Shown: piece by piece, positions 9,594 to 21,365 of the stretch
How the letters are laid out: every line of letters starts with the position of its first letter
Numbering within the stretch: the first letter of the stretch is position 1
Assembly (NCBI RefSeq): GCF_017916325.1
Contig: NC_090164.1
Span: forward strand, 911,501 to 975,500
Length of the DNA: 64,000 nt
Origin: Leishmania martiniquensis
Taxonomy: Eukaryota > Euglenozoa > Kinetoplastea > Trypanosomatida > Trypanosomatidae
Direction: 5' to 3'
The notes under the pieces: model-generated
The model's input: the letters and a program-made list of their open reading frames with translations, nothing else
The model's database searches: none
What the model was told of the DNA's origin: nothing
Made by a program: the position numbers and the translations under genes

Positions 9594-12204
9594 TAAGGTC
9601 GAATGGCGGTGCCGCCACGACGTCCGAGGAGGAGCACGAAGGAACGACAAGGGTCGGCGAAGCCTAAGGTGAACCTTCCCCTGCACAGTGATCCGAGCCG
9701 GGGGAAGGCGGCCCGACGCGGAAGGGGGAGGGGAGGAGGCGTGGAAGCACTGCAGCAGTCCCTGTGCCTGTCTCTCTCTCTCGCTCTCTGTTTGGATGGG
9801 AGTGAAGAGTGCTGCGGAGGCGAGCGGGTGTTACGTGAGGAAAGGCCCAACAGCTGATGGGACGCGCATGGAAAGGCAGTCAAGCCGTCCACCTGACGCA
9901 TGTGCATCATGAGTCGAACGACAAAGAAAGGAGGGATGGCGGGGTGACGGACGGCAGAAGAGAAAAGCGGGGGGGGGGGAAGATGAAGAGAGAGGACGCT
10001 GTAGAACGAGAGTGGAAGCACGACAAAAGAAAAGGTTGTCGATCGTGCTGCCCAAGAAGGCGCTTCAATGTGCGGAAGAAGCGAGGGAGCATGCGGGCGA
10101 GGAAAGAAGACGAAAATCCTATCGAGAAGGGAGGGAGAGCACAGGCAAGACAGAGATGATGGGCGGTGTCAGAAAAGGGGTACAATGGAAAAGAGAGGCG
10201 CTCTGTCCATGGAATCGCAGCTGTATGCATATGTGGCATTGTGTGAGAGCGCAAGTATGCTTGAGGTCCCCATCGGGAGGGAGGAGGGTAGCAGGCAGCC
10301 GAGAGACGGTCTGTGTGTGAGTGTGTGGGTGGTGGTGGCGGGAAGGAGAGGGGGAGGGCGTAAGGGGCTGAAAGCGCAACAGGTGAAAACGAAGCGAAAA
10401 CGCAATGGAAAGAGATCCGCATATGCGGGGAGAGAGAAGACACGCGCGGTAGAGGAGGGACGAGATGGGGGAAGAAGGGAGAGGAGGGCGGAGGGCGAGA
10501 AGACACACAGACATGCACAGAGAGAAAGAGAGAGGCAAGAGAAAAAGACGAAACAGAGGGGCATTGAAAAAAAAGAAGTGCTGAAGGATGCTGTTAAGAC
10601 AACTGAGGAAGACGGAGATGAGAGGGGGGAGAAAGGAGGGTGTGAGAAAGGTCAGCGACACACTGTTAGCGAAAGCGAAATAGAGAGGAAGGTCAAAAAA
10701 ACGCGCACACACACAAACGTCAAACCACGTGTGTAGAGGAGAAATAGACGCGCGTTCAAGTCGGAGTGGAGCAAGAGGAGGGGCTGTGTGAACGTTGGTA
10801 GAGAAGATGGGTGGCAGCAACTTAAGCCACTCGGCCATAGCGCTTTCTTCTCGAACGCACGCCTCAAAATGTAACAACTCGCCCACCTCCATACGCACAC
10901 GGATACACGAAAGCACGGGAACTAATGAGAAACAAAAACTCCGGCTCACATGACGAAGAACTGTCATGGCGAAGGAGAAAAAAGTGGGCGAAAGCCACAA
11001 AGGCTCAGAGGAGTAACGCAAGCGCAGCAAGCAGCAACCAAACGGAGAAGGCGAGCATGGAGGGGAAGGGTCGGTGTGGGGAGGTGAGAGCAGCAGAGAA
11101 GCGAGTGCAACTGCCACTCAAGTAGATACGAAAAGGAGAGCTCTGAAAGAAGACGCACACACATGTATATATGTATATGCAAGCGTTGGCACACGCCGAA
11201 CTGCACAATCCCCCTCCCTTTCCCGCACTCCACACCCCACCCTCTCACGCGCAACAGCAGAGCGGGAGTGGCAAGCGCTACAATATGAGCGCGCGCGCAG
11301 AGCCACGCGAAAGCTGGTAGGTGACCGCAACAACGGCAAAAAAAGTACTCGACTGCAACTAGTGTAAGGCGCTTCTTACTCTGTTGCCTCCGCCGTGCAT
11401 ACGCACGCACACAGATACACCAAACAGTCACGGGCAGACGCCACATCCTTCTTTCTCTTGTGTGTGCATTACACACCTCAGGAAAAGAGGATCAAAGCAC
11501 TGAGGGAACGGCGCGAAGGGGAGGGCATGCAGTCCAGGAGGAGAAAGCGCGGCGCTGGAATTGGCGGCAGAGGTGACGCTGCGATAAAGACATCGCACAT
11601 GGCCATAGCATGTCCTCGCTGCCTGGCGACCCCGCAGCTCATCAACGCGCCTTTTCCATTAGCGCACGCGCACGCTTCCTCTTTCAGATGCTCTCCAATG
11701 TCTGGTGTCTGAACCGCTGTCTACCGCCTACCCGCCTTCAACCTTTGCCCTCTTTTCTCTCCCGCCCAAATTGCTCACGCTGATTTGTTGGTCCTCTCCC
11801 TTTTGCCGCTCGCTTTTTTTTACTCCCTCGGTGCCTGTGCGTCGGCCAGAGGTTCTTGAGTTCGTCTGATCGCGTTGCCGCTGGCGAGCCTCTTGATGCG
11901 CCGCTGTACATGCTTCCCCACCGCTTCGCCTCGCTTCGATTTGCTCACTCTTTCGGCAGGCATTTCCTTCGCCCCTCCCCCCTCCTCCTCTTCAGTCCCC
12001 TTTCCGCATCGTGTGCTCGTTTCCTTTCCCCGAGGCTGCTGCCGAGCACTTCCCGTGCACCTGGCGGCGGTGGTGCAGAGCCGAAGGGTTCGTGCTGGAT
12101 CACATGATATCAGTGATCGAGTGTCTGAGGGGGTGGGAAAGACGAGAAGAAGGGGGAGTAAAGACGAAGCCGCGCGCCCATGAAGCAGCGCCACCCGGGG
12201 ATTC
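9594..12204. other. Long gene-free spacer, right part (kinase 3' side)
   Basis: About 2.6 kb with strong strand asymmetry (plus strand rich in A and G from 9690 to 11100). Long apparent frames, such as one of over 330 codons on the minus strand at 10119-11117, are rich in Ser, Leu, Phe, Pro and Cys and read like translated pyrimidine tract. No coding gene is supported. Confidence 0.5.
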
Positions 12205-13956
12205 TCAATCGGCGCCGTACACCTCCGCATACGCGGCCGTGAAGAAACGGTGATTCATCGCCTCCAGAATGGTGAGGCGGCGCTCCGGATCGAGGACCAG
12301 CAGCCGGGCGACCAAATCGACCCCTGCATCGCCGAGCTGCTCAAGGGCGTGGCGGTCGCGCAGAAACGCGCGCAGATGACGGCTGAGGCGCTCCACCTGC
12401 ATCTGCAAGAGTTCCTCCGCGGTCATGTTCTCAGCGTCTGACTCCTGATACCGGTTCAGCACCTCCACGTACCGCTCGCAGTAATGATAGTCGCGCATTC
12501 GAGGAAACGTGGATGGGGAGGGACGGCAGCCTCGTGTGAAGATGTGCTTCAGCTCGTCTGCCTCATCCTTGCCCTTGAAGAGGACGCTGCCCGAGGCCAT
12601 TTCTACTAGAATGCACCCCAGCGACCAGGCATCCGCAGAGTAGGCGTAGTTGGTGTTGCCGAGCAGCACATCCGGGCTGCGGTACCAAAGTGTCACCGCC
12701 TCGTGCACGTACTTCTTGTATGGGATTCCCTCAAGCCGGGAGAGACCAAAGTCGCCCACCTTCAACGTGTACAGCTCCCCCGCCGGCGCGCCCTCGATAT
12801 CGCGTGGCTCACTGCCATTGGTGCTGCCAGCCGCAGAGGACGATGAGAGCGTCATCGCGTCCGTACGTTTGGCGAGCATCAAGTTCTGCGGCTTAAGGTC
12901 TCGATGAGCGATGTTGTGCGAATGCAGAAAGCCGAGAGCCAAAATCAGCTCTACTGCCCAGCGCCGGAACACTCGCGTCGGCATTATATCACCGAACTTT
13001 CCCGAAAGGGTTCGCACGGAGACCTTCAAGTCTCGTAGAAAGTGCCACAGATCGCCGCCCTCGCAGTAGTCCATTGCCACGTACGCCAGCTTCTCGTGTG
13101 GGCGCATGATTGTGTCCCGCATCCCAATCAGATGCTGTCGGCCGCGGCTGATGCGCCGCCTTTGCTGGACCGAAAGTGCGTCGGCGACGCCGCTGCGCAG
13201 CGTTGCAGACGGGGTTAAAGGCACGTCATCGCAGTCCTCCTCAGCAGTAGCGCTCGAAAGGTACCGACTGTGGCCTATGAAGGACGAAAAAGCACTCTCC
13301 TGTCCGTGTATAGAGGACGGCGCCGTCGCGTTCGGCCGGAAAGCGGCACGGCCACAGCGAAACGCGTCCCGCTCCACCCGATCCCGGCTGGCAGTCCCAG
13401 CGCTGACCTCGTCCAGCACCATGATTTCGCGCAGTGTGGCGGCCTGCAGTCCGTCCTCCACACTGGCGTTGTCCATGCGCTTCAGCACCATGCGACCTGC
13501 CCGACCCCCGAGGTTTCGCGGCCCGCTGCGCCCTTTCGAGCCCAGCCCAGCCACGACCTCGCCTGTAGAAGGAGGTAAGAGGGATGCTGACGGAGGCTGC
13601 TGCTGGGGAGGCTGGGGCTGAGGTTGGTGAGGTGTTGCGTCTGCGAGGTACACCCGACCGTACGCGCCTCGGCCAATCTCTTCCCGAAGAGTGTACGTCC
13701 ACGACGCACCTTCGATTCTGGTGAGCCCGCGCTGTTGCGTCACTGGCAGAGGCGGCGACCCGGGCGTTGTCCCCGCCGCTCGGCTAGGAGAGGCTGCAGC
13801 GGCGCCGTCTGTGTCATTCTCAGGTGGAGAGGGCCACTGATGGATGCGCGCCGTCGCTGATGGTGCGCCTGCGTCGGCGGCGCCATCTTTGGCCATCTCA
13901 CCTTTGTTGCTCTCCGGCTGCATACTATCTTCCTGATTCCGGTGCATCCGTGCCAT
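12205..13956 (-). CDS. CDK-like (CMGC) protein kinase with large insertions, 583 aa
   Basis: A low-complexity N-terminal region of about 85 residues precedes a CDK-type Ser/Thr kinase domain running to the C-terminus. Visible motifs: glycine loop IGRGAYGRVY (94-103), ATP lysine in MVLKRM (Lys159), helix-C Glu in AATLREI (Glu177), catalytic loop HRDLKPQN (351-358), DFG (402-404) and the CDK-typical TLWYRSPDVLLG. Long inserts occur between the glycine loop and Lys159 (about 50 residues), between helix C and the hinge (about 100) and between the catalytic loop and DFG (about 35). In place of the activating T-loop threonine of CDK2 (YTHE) it has YVHE, with Val417. Thr14 of CDK2 corresponds to Ala while Tyr15 is kept. 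The helix-C segment is not PSTAIRE. The frame extends to a GTG at 13965 but the first ATG is at 13956. This is a kinetoplastid CDK-related kinase of uncertain number; the cyclin partner is unknown. Confidence 0.9.
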   Translation of the reverse strand: MARMHRNQEDSMQPESNKGEMAKDGAADAGAPSATARIHQWPSPPENDTDGAAAASPSRAAGTTPGSPPLPVTQQRGLTRIEGASWTYTLREEIGRGAYGRVYLADATPHQPQPQPPQQQPPSASLLPPSTGEVVAGLGSKGRSGPRNLGGRAGRMVLKRMDNASVEDGLQAATLREIMVLDEVSAGTASRDRVERDAFRCGRAAFRPNATAPSSIHGQESAFSSFIGHSRYLSSATAEEDCDDVPLTPSATLRSGVADALSVQQRRRISRGRQHLIGMRDTIMRPHEKLAYVAMDYCEGGDLWHFLRDLKVSVRTLSGKFGDIMPTRVFRRWAVELILALGFLHSHNIAHRDLKPQNLMLAKRTDAMTLSSSSAAGSTNGSEPRDIEGAPAGELYTLKVGDFGLSRLEGIPYKKYVHEAVTLWYRSPDVLLGNTNYAYSADAWSLGCILVEMASGSVLFKGKDEADELKHIFTRGCRPSPSTFPRMRDYHYCERYVEVLNRYQESDAENMTAEELLQMQVERLSRHLRAFLRDRHALEQLGDAGVDLVARLLVLDPERRLTILEAMNHRFFTAAYAEVYGAD

Positions 13957-14010
13957 AGGCCTCACTCAGCGAGGAGGCTCAACGGCTACCCCAGAGAGAG
14001 AGCGACAGGC
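13957..14010 (-). promoter_or_regulatory. Likely spliced-leader acceptor for the kinase gene
   Basis: On the minus strand CGCTCTCTCTCTGGGGTAG gives an AG at 13987-13986, which would leave a 29-nt 5' UTR before the ATG at 13956. The pyrimidine tract is short and interrupted by Gs, so usage is uncertain. Confidence 0.4.
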
Positions 14011-15514
14011 GGCACTTCTCGACCCTTTTTCGTTGTATACCGAGAGCCTCGTCGACGGAATTGCGGCAAATCGGCCTCGGCAACAACGCGGAGAGTTGGC
14101 GCACACCCGTGAAGGGGAGGGGGAAGGGGACCGAAGCCGAAGCTGAAAATAAAACAGCAAAGAAAAAAGGGGAAGGGGCGAAGAGGAGCGCCCACACACA
14201 ACGACAAACGGCGGAAGGAAAGAAGAATCGAGAAGATATCGCCCAATAAGACCACGTTAGGAGGGCGCACGTCGTTTGAGTAGGCAGAAATAATCGAGAG
14301 AGGAGGGAGGGAGGAAGGGGCGTGGTGGTGGCTGATGGCACGTTATGTACGCAGGCAGGGACGTGAGGGCGTCGAACGCCGCGTAGAGGTTGAAACGGAA
14401 AGATGGGCAAGCGGGGAAAAGGGGGCGGGGGAGGCGCAAGTCGAGAAGAGATGCGTAAGCGATGAGAATCACACAGAAAAATCAAGCAACAAAGGCACTT
14501 AGGAGAAGCGAAGATGACAGGAGCGCACACGGAAGAGAACGGAATGGTGCTAAAGGAACGGGAAGAGAGGAGTAGGTGGCTGTGTGCGAAGGGAAAGGGG
14601 GAAGGGAGGGCGGGGGGAAGGAGCACAGGCCGTCCTTCACGTTCTCTTTCGCTTTGCGAAAAGAAAAACCGTTTCCCGTTTGGATTGCGCTCTCCTCGGG
14701 CACCACTGCTTCGTGAATTTTTTCCTTTTTTTGCTTAGTATAATGCCTTCGCTGTTATCACTGTTAAACAGGTGCGCAGGGGAAAGAGGAGAGGAATGGG
14801 GCCCCGGACTGGGAACGAAAGCGGCAAGAGACAGAGGGAAGACGGGCAATTATATGTTATATATATATATGCGCGTGTGTGTAGTAATTTTTTTTGGGTA
14901 TGAGTGATAGAGAGCACGTGACGTAAAACACACACACACGCACACCCACAGAGGAAGGGTAATGTCGAGAGGGAAAAAAGGAGGGGAGGGGAGGGGAACA
15001 AAGAGAAGGGAAGCGAAGGGCGCCAAAGAAGCTCGTCGGGAACCCGAAGCCAATGGGACGTGAGACGGCGGAGAAGAAGAGAGGAGGGCGATGTGGAGGA
15101 AGAGTGATCGTGCCTAATATGAGCGATGCGTGTGAATGCGGGTGCGTAGGTGTGTGTAAGCTTTTTGGGAAAGGAAGTCACCCTTGTCGTTGCAATTTAT
15201 GTGTGCTTCTCGGAGCTTGTTTGCCGCTTTATGTCGGCGCTTCGAATGCTGCCGGGATAGCTTTGGCTGATTGTAAGGAAACGGATGTATAACTATGAAG
15301 ATATATATGTATGCTGGTGCCTGTCTCTCTCTCCGAGCCGTACCAGACTTGCACGCCGGCGGGCCAGTGAGGGACAGGTGCAAAGACTCGTGCGAGGGCG
15401 GAGACGGTAGCGGGAGAAGAAGCCGAAAGGAGGAGGGCAGAGATGAACGGGAAAAAAAAGCGGTCGTAAAATGGAAAAGATCAGCGGTGCCGAACACAAA
15501 GAGAGGGAGACCAC

Positions 15515-15551
15515 CGTGTGTGTATGTATGTGTGTGTCTGTGTGTGTGTGT
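15515..15551. repeat. TG/TATG microsatellite
   Basis: Interrupted TG dinucleotide run with two TATG units. Confidence 0.75.
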
Positions 15552-18332
15552 AAATAAATGTCTTTACAAAGAGCAGGAGGGAGTCTCGAAGAAAGGTAAG
15601 AGGGAAGCGTTTGAAGCAGCGCAAGGAAACAAAGTAAGCGGACCCCCACTGTCAGCAGCGACCAGGTGTAACATAAAAAGAGACGCACACACAAACTAGC
15701 CAACGAGAATAAAGCACACGAAGAAGAGGAGGAGGGCGTCAGCAGCAAGGGTAATAATTAATGCGGCCTAGAAAGACGCTACTGTACATACACACCCGGG
15801 CATGAACAAGGCACACTTGCATACACGGCAAAAAAGAGAGCGAAGAAAACAGGTAAAGGGTGGTAAAAGGGTGAAGAAAAATGCACCGAAAACGAGAGGA
15901 GGTGTGCACAAAACCAACACCAGAGCCTGGCGAGAAGAAGCTCGGCAGGCCTCGAATAAATAAAAAAAGGGAAAGGGATCCGTAGAGGGAAAAGAGAGCA
16001 ATGCAGCAAAAAAAAAGAGAGCTGGTGAAATTCACACACGCGCACGCACAGAGATGTGTGAAAGGACGAAAGAGAGAGAGAGACAGCGGCGCAACTCGAG
16101 GGAAGTGAAATCGAACTTCCGATCACGTGAAGATCGGCAAGACGGCGCGTGTGTGGACAGACGGAGAGGGAAGGCAGGACTTGGAAAGACAGAGCGGAAA
16201 GAGAAGGGGAAAGAGCGAATCAACAGTCACAGCACCGAAAACGATGTTAAGTGGAAAGATAAGGAGGAGGAGAGCGCGCAGCAGTCGTCCCGCAATTCGA
16301 AACACACACAAACTAAAAAAAAAGTTTGTCAGAGAGGGCGACAGCAACCAAAGACTCGGATCAAGATACAGAGGGTGGGCGCGGCGACGGTTGATAAGCG
16401 ACACCGCCACTCGCGCGCACACGCGCACTCATACACGCAGAGACGGAGAGAAACGCAGAGGCGGGAATGGAAGAGTAAGAGGAGCGCGGAGCAATGAAAG
16501 GCAGGGGAAGGGGGGGCGAGACGCGCCGCGGTCCTGGAGGGGGAGAGGGTGCTCGTCTACGAGAGGCGAAACCAAACCGAAAGGGGTGAAGCTCACTGGC
16601 TGAAGCAGCCACAGCAGCGATGCAGAGCTCACAAGCCACTGCTCCAGAAGAAGGAAGAGACACTCGCGTGATAAAGCCGTACGTTCAAGCAAAGAACTGC
16701 TTCCCCCGTGGGGATGAACGAGCTCTCCACACACACACTCACCCGCACAGGCGCACAAAAGCACCACCGAAAAACGTAAGCTATCGGAGAGAGAGAGACA
16801 GGGGGAGAGCGGAGGCGTCGTCCCTCGCCGCCAGTGCCGTGGCTTCTCTTCGCCGTTGGTGTACAACTGTTTACGGCGGGCGTGCCAGCGAGGGGTACAC
16901 AGAGCGCACAAAAGTGAAGAGGTAATTCGAAAACGCGAGCGAACCCAATCATGCACACGAGCCCAGTCAGGTAGAGAGAGAAGGCGTCAGGCACTTCTTC
17001 GATGAGAACCGTGGGCGAATGCAGGTGCGTGTGTGCGCAAAGATTCACAGCGTCTCTCGCCCTTCTCTATACTCAGCGAAGAAAATGGCCGCGAAGAAGC
17101 GAAGTGAGCGGAGATGAAGGAGAGGCGAAGGAGCACCCGGTGACTTGAGGAGATGCTGAACGGTCCTCGAGAAGCGCTTCGCACGCTCTCACGGTTAGAC
17201 GATAAACGTATCTGTATCGGTCTCTGCGTCAATAACCTCAGCCCTCTGCCTCTCGCACTCAGCCCTTCGGTCGCTCCCTCACACTTTTATCTGCGGACTC
17301 GCTAACAGTCAGAGGAAGAGAGAGAGAGACTGCGACACACAGAGAGTCGAAGGTGAACAACGAAAGCGGCAAAACACTGTGAAGAAACAGAAGGAGGCGT
17401 ACGCTGCTCTCTCTTGGTGCCGCCTCTTCTCACTCCTGCACACTATCAATCCTCGCCACCGCCGAGAGGGGGCAGAAAGGGGTTGCTGACAGTAAGAGGC
17501 GGAGTAGAAAGGGAACAGGAGGGTCTGTAGAAGAAAGGAGGGGGGAGGGGGGAAGGGGAGCACTAGAGACTGTCTGTGTAGACGTGAACGGCCCCGCCGT
17601 ACACACACATACACCGGGAGAGGGGGTGGGGGAGAAGGGTTGGGGGAACGCAGAGAGAGAGAGACGAGCGGGAAGAGCACCTATGCACAGCAGATGGCTG
17701 AAAAGGAGTGGTTTATTTTGTTCGTCTCGCCTCTCCTGCGAAGGGCGGGCGCGCACTCACACCAACAGCAGCGAACGTACGCGGTGGGCGGTTGCTTGGG
17801 TGCCAACGCAACACGATGAAGGGTGGCAGGTGAGAGGGGAAGGGCGCAGTCATCGCGGGCGCCCAAGCAGTGAGTAATGAGGAGGAGGAAGAGGGTATAT
17901 GCGATTGACGCGGAGGAGAGAGCGCGCGCGCGCGAAAAAGCGATGGGGGCAAAGGGAAAGACGAAGTTGAGTATACGTGTAATGCTGTGCGTGCGTGTCG
18001 ATGTGAGCTGACGAAGCGGGCAGAACTTTGCGCGCGTGTCCAGCGCCTGACGTGCAAGCACGAGAGGCATGATGCACGCAGGGAAGCGAGGGCAAAGTCT
18101 ATTTCCCCTCTGTCTCTATCTCGTTCTTGGCGTCCGTGCATGCGCGTGTCTGCATGCCTTTCTCTTCACACCAGCTCGATGCAGTGGTGGCGTGCGAGAG
18201 GGTGTGAGCGAGACAAAGCTCCACTCCCCCTCCAATATGCGTCTCTGCAGACTTTTCCTCGATTTTGATTTGGTCGCAGCTATCGCCCTTTCGCATGGTC
18301 CGCCTACTGAGTTGATGCGGCACCGACGGCGT

Positions 18333-18372
18333 ACACGCACACACACACCCACACACACACACGCACACACAC
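18333..18372. repeat. CA microsatellite, about 40 bp
   Basis: The longest CA run that I noticed in the window, broken by single G or C substitutions. Confidence 0.85.
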
Positions 18373-19933
18373 GAGCCCCCAGGAGATGCGCCCGTCTTTT
18401 GAGAGGATGACGGCACGTGTGCAGCCCATCGGAAACCCATTGCATTTTGTCAGCCGGTCTTGCATAACGTCGCCTGCAGATATGCACCGGCGTACCCAAG
18501 CGTTTCGACGAAGTGGGAGGAGTGGAAGAGAGGGGGACATGCAGCGGTGGCGCAAAGGTCACAGATGGGCTGCTGCTTTGCCGCAGCCACACTCCACCCG
18601 CCCACGCTGTCGTGTGCCCCACCCCCCACTCACTTCCTCTGCCTCTCTATGTACGACGTCGTTTGGAACTCAACAGCGTTCGAGAAGCAAAGCACAGCAA
18701 CGCGCGCACGCAGAGAAAAAAAAGAGTCGCACAGGCGTAAAAAGCGGTCGAGCGGCCACGCTGTAGTCGGAAGAGAGCAACAGTGAAAGCAAACACGAAA
18801 AAGAGAAAAAGGCAGTGAGGCGCTAATGAGGGGTGAAGGGTGGGGAGGGGGGAGGGGGGCTTTCATCGCCCCCCTCCCCAACACACACACACGCACATCG
18901 CCTTTCCCATGAAGAAGGCCCTCCAGGAAAAAAAAAGCACAGAAAGGGAGGAGGCCGAAACAAGACGGAGGAGGCACGTCTCCACCACCGTACATTCTCT
19001 CGCCGCGCGCCACCCCTTCGGCACCCGGTACTCCTTCGTCACCAGCATAAAAAAAAACTAGATACTTGTAGAACGCGTATCGAAACTCCGTCGAAGCGGG
19101 AACACGAGGGCAGAAAGGGCGCCGGGGGTGAAGCCGCCGCGAGACTCGGAAGACGGCGCCATCCCCAACTTGCCCATACGGCTCCTCTGCTCCCAGGTTT
19201 ACCGCGGCTCCCCTTGATCTCGTTGTTTCTGCTTTCCATGCTCGAGGCTTCGTACCTGACACGCGCACGACAAATATCACACCTGAATAAAAACGCACGC
19301 TGGAAGGCGAATCGTCAAACAGAAAGAAGAAGGCGATGAGGAGACAGGATGGGCCGCACGTGGGGCACTGACCGGGAGATGGGCGCGCATGCGCCCCACT
19401 GCAGGTCCGCCTCCGTGGCGAGAAGAGCACCCAGCCCCCGCGCACTGTGGTCTACACATTGGCGCACGCACTTAACTCCTCCAACGCACAGCTACACCCT
19501 CTTCGACACATATAAGATGAGAGGAGAGAAGTGGCTCTCAACACGAGAGGGCAGAGGGGAGGAGGGGATGGGCGGGGGCAAAGGGAAGAGTGTAAGAGGG
19601 CGTCACACGGCAGCATAGAGAAGCTGCGTGAGCGGTTGAGGGCGGGGCGCGGCAGGATGAACGCCATGAGAGTGTGCCTAACACGCGCCACTACGCCGCT
19701 CTGCTCAACCCCAAACAACCTCGCGCTCACAATAGCGGTGCGTCGGTCGCTGTTGATGCGGCATGGATTCCATAGGGGTGACAGAATGGAGCCAGACACT
19801 TGCACAGCAGCGCAAACGCCGTCAAAGGGGGCTGCGGCTTGCATCGCCCCTTCGTTTTTTTTCGCCTTGACAACCGAGCGCAGCCGCGGCCACCCTCACA
19901 CCACAGCGCAGAGAAGGATAGCAGCAGCAGTGC

Positions 19934-21271
19934 CTACGCGTGCACCTCCTCACCCGTGCGCTTGATAGCCTCGAAGCTGTAGGGCTCTCCGAAGATCCTC
20001 TGGTAGAGGTCGAGGATGTCTGAGGCGGCGCTCTCAAAGTGTGTGGCGGCATCGTAGCTCTTGCTGATGAAGCAGCGACTGGTGCTTCCGTCTTCGAGCG
20101 GCTCGTACAGTTCAGATACGGAGATGAACGTCTCCAGCGTCGGGCCGATCAGCTTGAGGCCGGCCTCCAGATCTGCTTTAGGGTTCGACGGATGCTCGAC
20201 CACCGTTCCGATGATCGCGATGAACATGCCCTCTGGGCAAACCTTGTCCTCTTCGCAGAGCTGCAGCACGTACACGTCGTTCTTGCGGCCCACCTCTGAT
20301 TGCGGTATAATGATCTGGCACGCGTTCGCGGCCACCTTCAGGCCAGGAATAGGGTGGTTCATGATGGCAATGCAGCGCACCACCTTACCGCATGACTTCA
20401 CACGATCCGGAAAGTAGGAAGGGTCGCCTAGCACAAGCTTCGCGAACGCCTTCTTGCCGTCACTCTCAATAGACTCGAAGACACCGTTTGCGTCGAAGTT
20501 TACTTTATCCACCGGTGTCTGCAGCATGTAGGTGCCGCCGTACACGGCCGATAGGCGCGAGAAGGCCTGCGGAAGCTCGCCGCTACCGTAGAGTGGGTAT
20601 ACGTACGGGGAGCGACTGTACATCATGAACGATTCCTCGTACAGCTTGCACCTCATCACTGTTTCGATAGCTGGCCGGTGCAGATAGTCGTCGTTGTTCT
20701 GCAACGCCATGGCGTGCCCGACGAAGGTGATGGTGTCGGCGCCAAGATCAAATTCTTTGAATAGCTGCTGCATGGTCATGCTGTAAAGGTTGTAGCCCTT
20801 GTAGGTGCGGCTGTCCGTCACCTTGTAGCTGGACACATACTGGAGGAAGTTGCGCAGGCGGCGCTTCTCGAAGAAGCCCATCAATGTCGATGACAGCGCC
20901 TCCATCTCCGTCGCTGGCACCTTGGCGATTTTGCCGTCCTTCATCACAAAGGAGCAGTCAAGCAGCATGAACTCCATGTTGTACCGATCCACGACGGTGG
21001 CGCGCAGGATCTTGACCAGCTCACCAGCGCACATGAGCACCTTCGGGATCAGGTCAATATTGTACAAGTGGCTGCGGCCCAACGAAGCCGGTGGCGCGCC
21101 CTTCTCGAACTTTTGGTAAAGCTGCTCCAAGTTGAGCGAGGCGCTCTCACCGCCGTAGTACGCGTTGCGGTCCACGTGCAGTACTTTGTAACCGCCAACA
21201 GAGAGCAGGCCGGACAGCACACACTCGACCAGCCCTGTCCCGCAGACGATCGCATCGTACTTCTCCTCCAT
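19934..21271 (-). CDS. GDI: Rab GDP-dissociation inhibitor, 445 aa
   Basis: Rab GDI extracts prenylated GDP-bound Rab proteins from membranes, keeps them soluble and returns them to donor membranes. The N-terminus has the hallmark dinucleotide-fold motif CGTGLVECVLSG (10-21) and YYGGESASL (39-47), both diagnostic of GDI/REP/CHM proteins. The segment YGSGELPQAFSRL is also conserved. Its length (445) and lack of the large REP-specific insertions point to GDI rather than Rab escort protein. The start at 21271 gives MEEKYD, matching the family start closely. The 5' UTR would contain a TA microsatellite. No anomaly is seen. Confidence 0.96.
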   Translation of the reverse strand: MEEKYDAIVCGTGLVECVLSGLLSVGGYKVLHVDRNAYYGGESASLNLEQLYQKFEKGAPPASLGRSHLYNIDLIPKVLMCAGELVKILRATVVDRYNMEFMLLDCSFVMKDGKIAKVPATEMEALSSTLMGFFEKRRLRNFLQYVSSYKVTDSRTYKGYNLYSMTMQQLFKEFDLGADTITFVGHAMALQNNDDYLHRPAIETVMRCKLYEESFMMYSRSPYVYPLYGSGELPQAFSRLSAVYGGTYMLQTPVDKVNFDANGVFESIESDGKKAFAKLVLGDPSYFPDRVKSCGKVVRCIAIMNHPIPGLKVAANACQIIIPQSEVGRKNDVYVLQLCEEDKVCPEGMFIAIIGTVVEHPSNPKADLEAGLKLIGPTLETFISVSELYEPLEDGSTSRCFISKSYDAATHFESAASDILDLYQRIFGEPYSFEAIKRTGEEVHA

Positions 21272-21365
21272 GGCGGCGGGTGGTTTGCCAGTTGGTATAT
21301 ATATATATATATGTTTATAAATTGCTTCGGTGTTACGGCCCCTGGAAGAGGAACGGCGCGACCGG
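21272..21365 (-). promoter_or_regulatory. Rab GDI 5' UTR with spliced-leader acceptor
   Basis: On the minus strand CGTTCCTCTTCCAG places an AG at 21343-21342, giving a 70-nt 5' UTR. A TA dinucleotide run (21296-21312) lies within that UTR. Confidence 0.5.
21296..21312. repeat. TA microsatellite
   Basis: Pure alternating TA run between the Rab GDI start codon and its likely splice acceptor. Confidence 0.85.

Larger units (their letters stand above)
14011..19933. other. Long gene-free spacer of 5.9 kb (Rab GDI 3' side)
   Basis: No reading frame here has recognisable protein character. The plus strand is mostly purine-rich. Microsatellites include TG repeats at 15515-15551 and a CA run at 18333-18372, with AT repeats near 14862-14872. 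Unlike the other long spacers I see no copy of repeats A, B, C or the short D element. It could be an exceptionally long 3' UTR of Rab GDI or hold non-coding RNA that I cannot recognise. Confidence 0.45.

Noticed and set aside
10119..11117. Minus-strand open frame of over 330 codons in the kinase-ERG2 spacer
   Set aside because: Composition is dominated by Ser, Leu, Pro, Phe and Cys from translated pyrimidine tracts. No domain, and the opposite strand has equally long Lys/Arg/Glu-rich frames over the same bases.
18630..19445. Minus-strand frame of 271 codons in the Rab GDI 3' spacer
   Set aside because: No recognisable domain or repeat, erratic composition across homopolymers, and no supporting splice signal.
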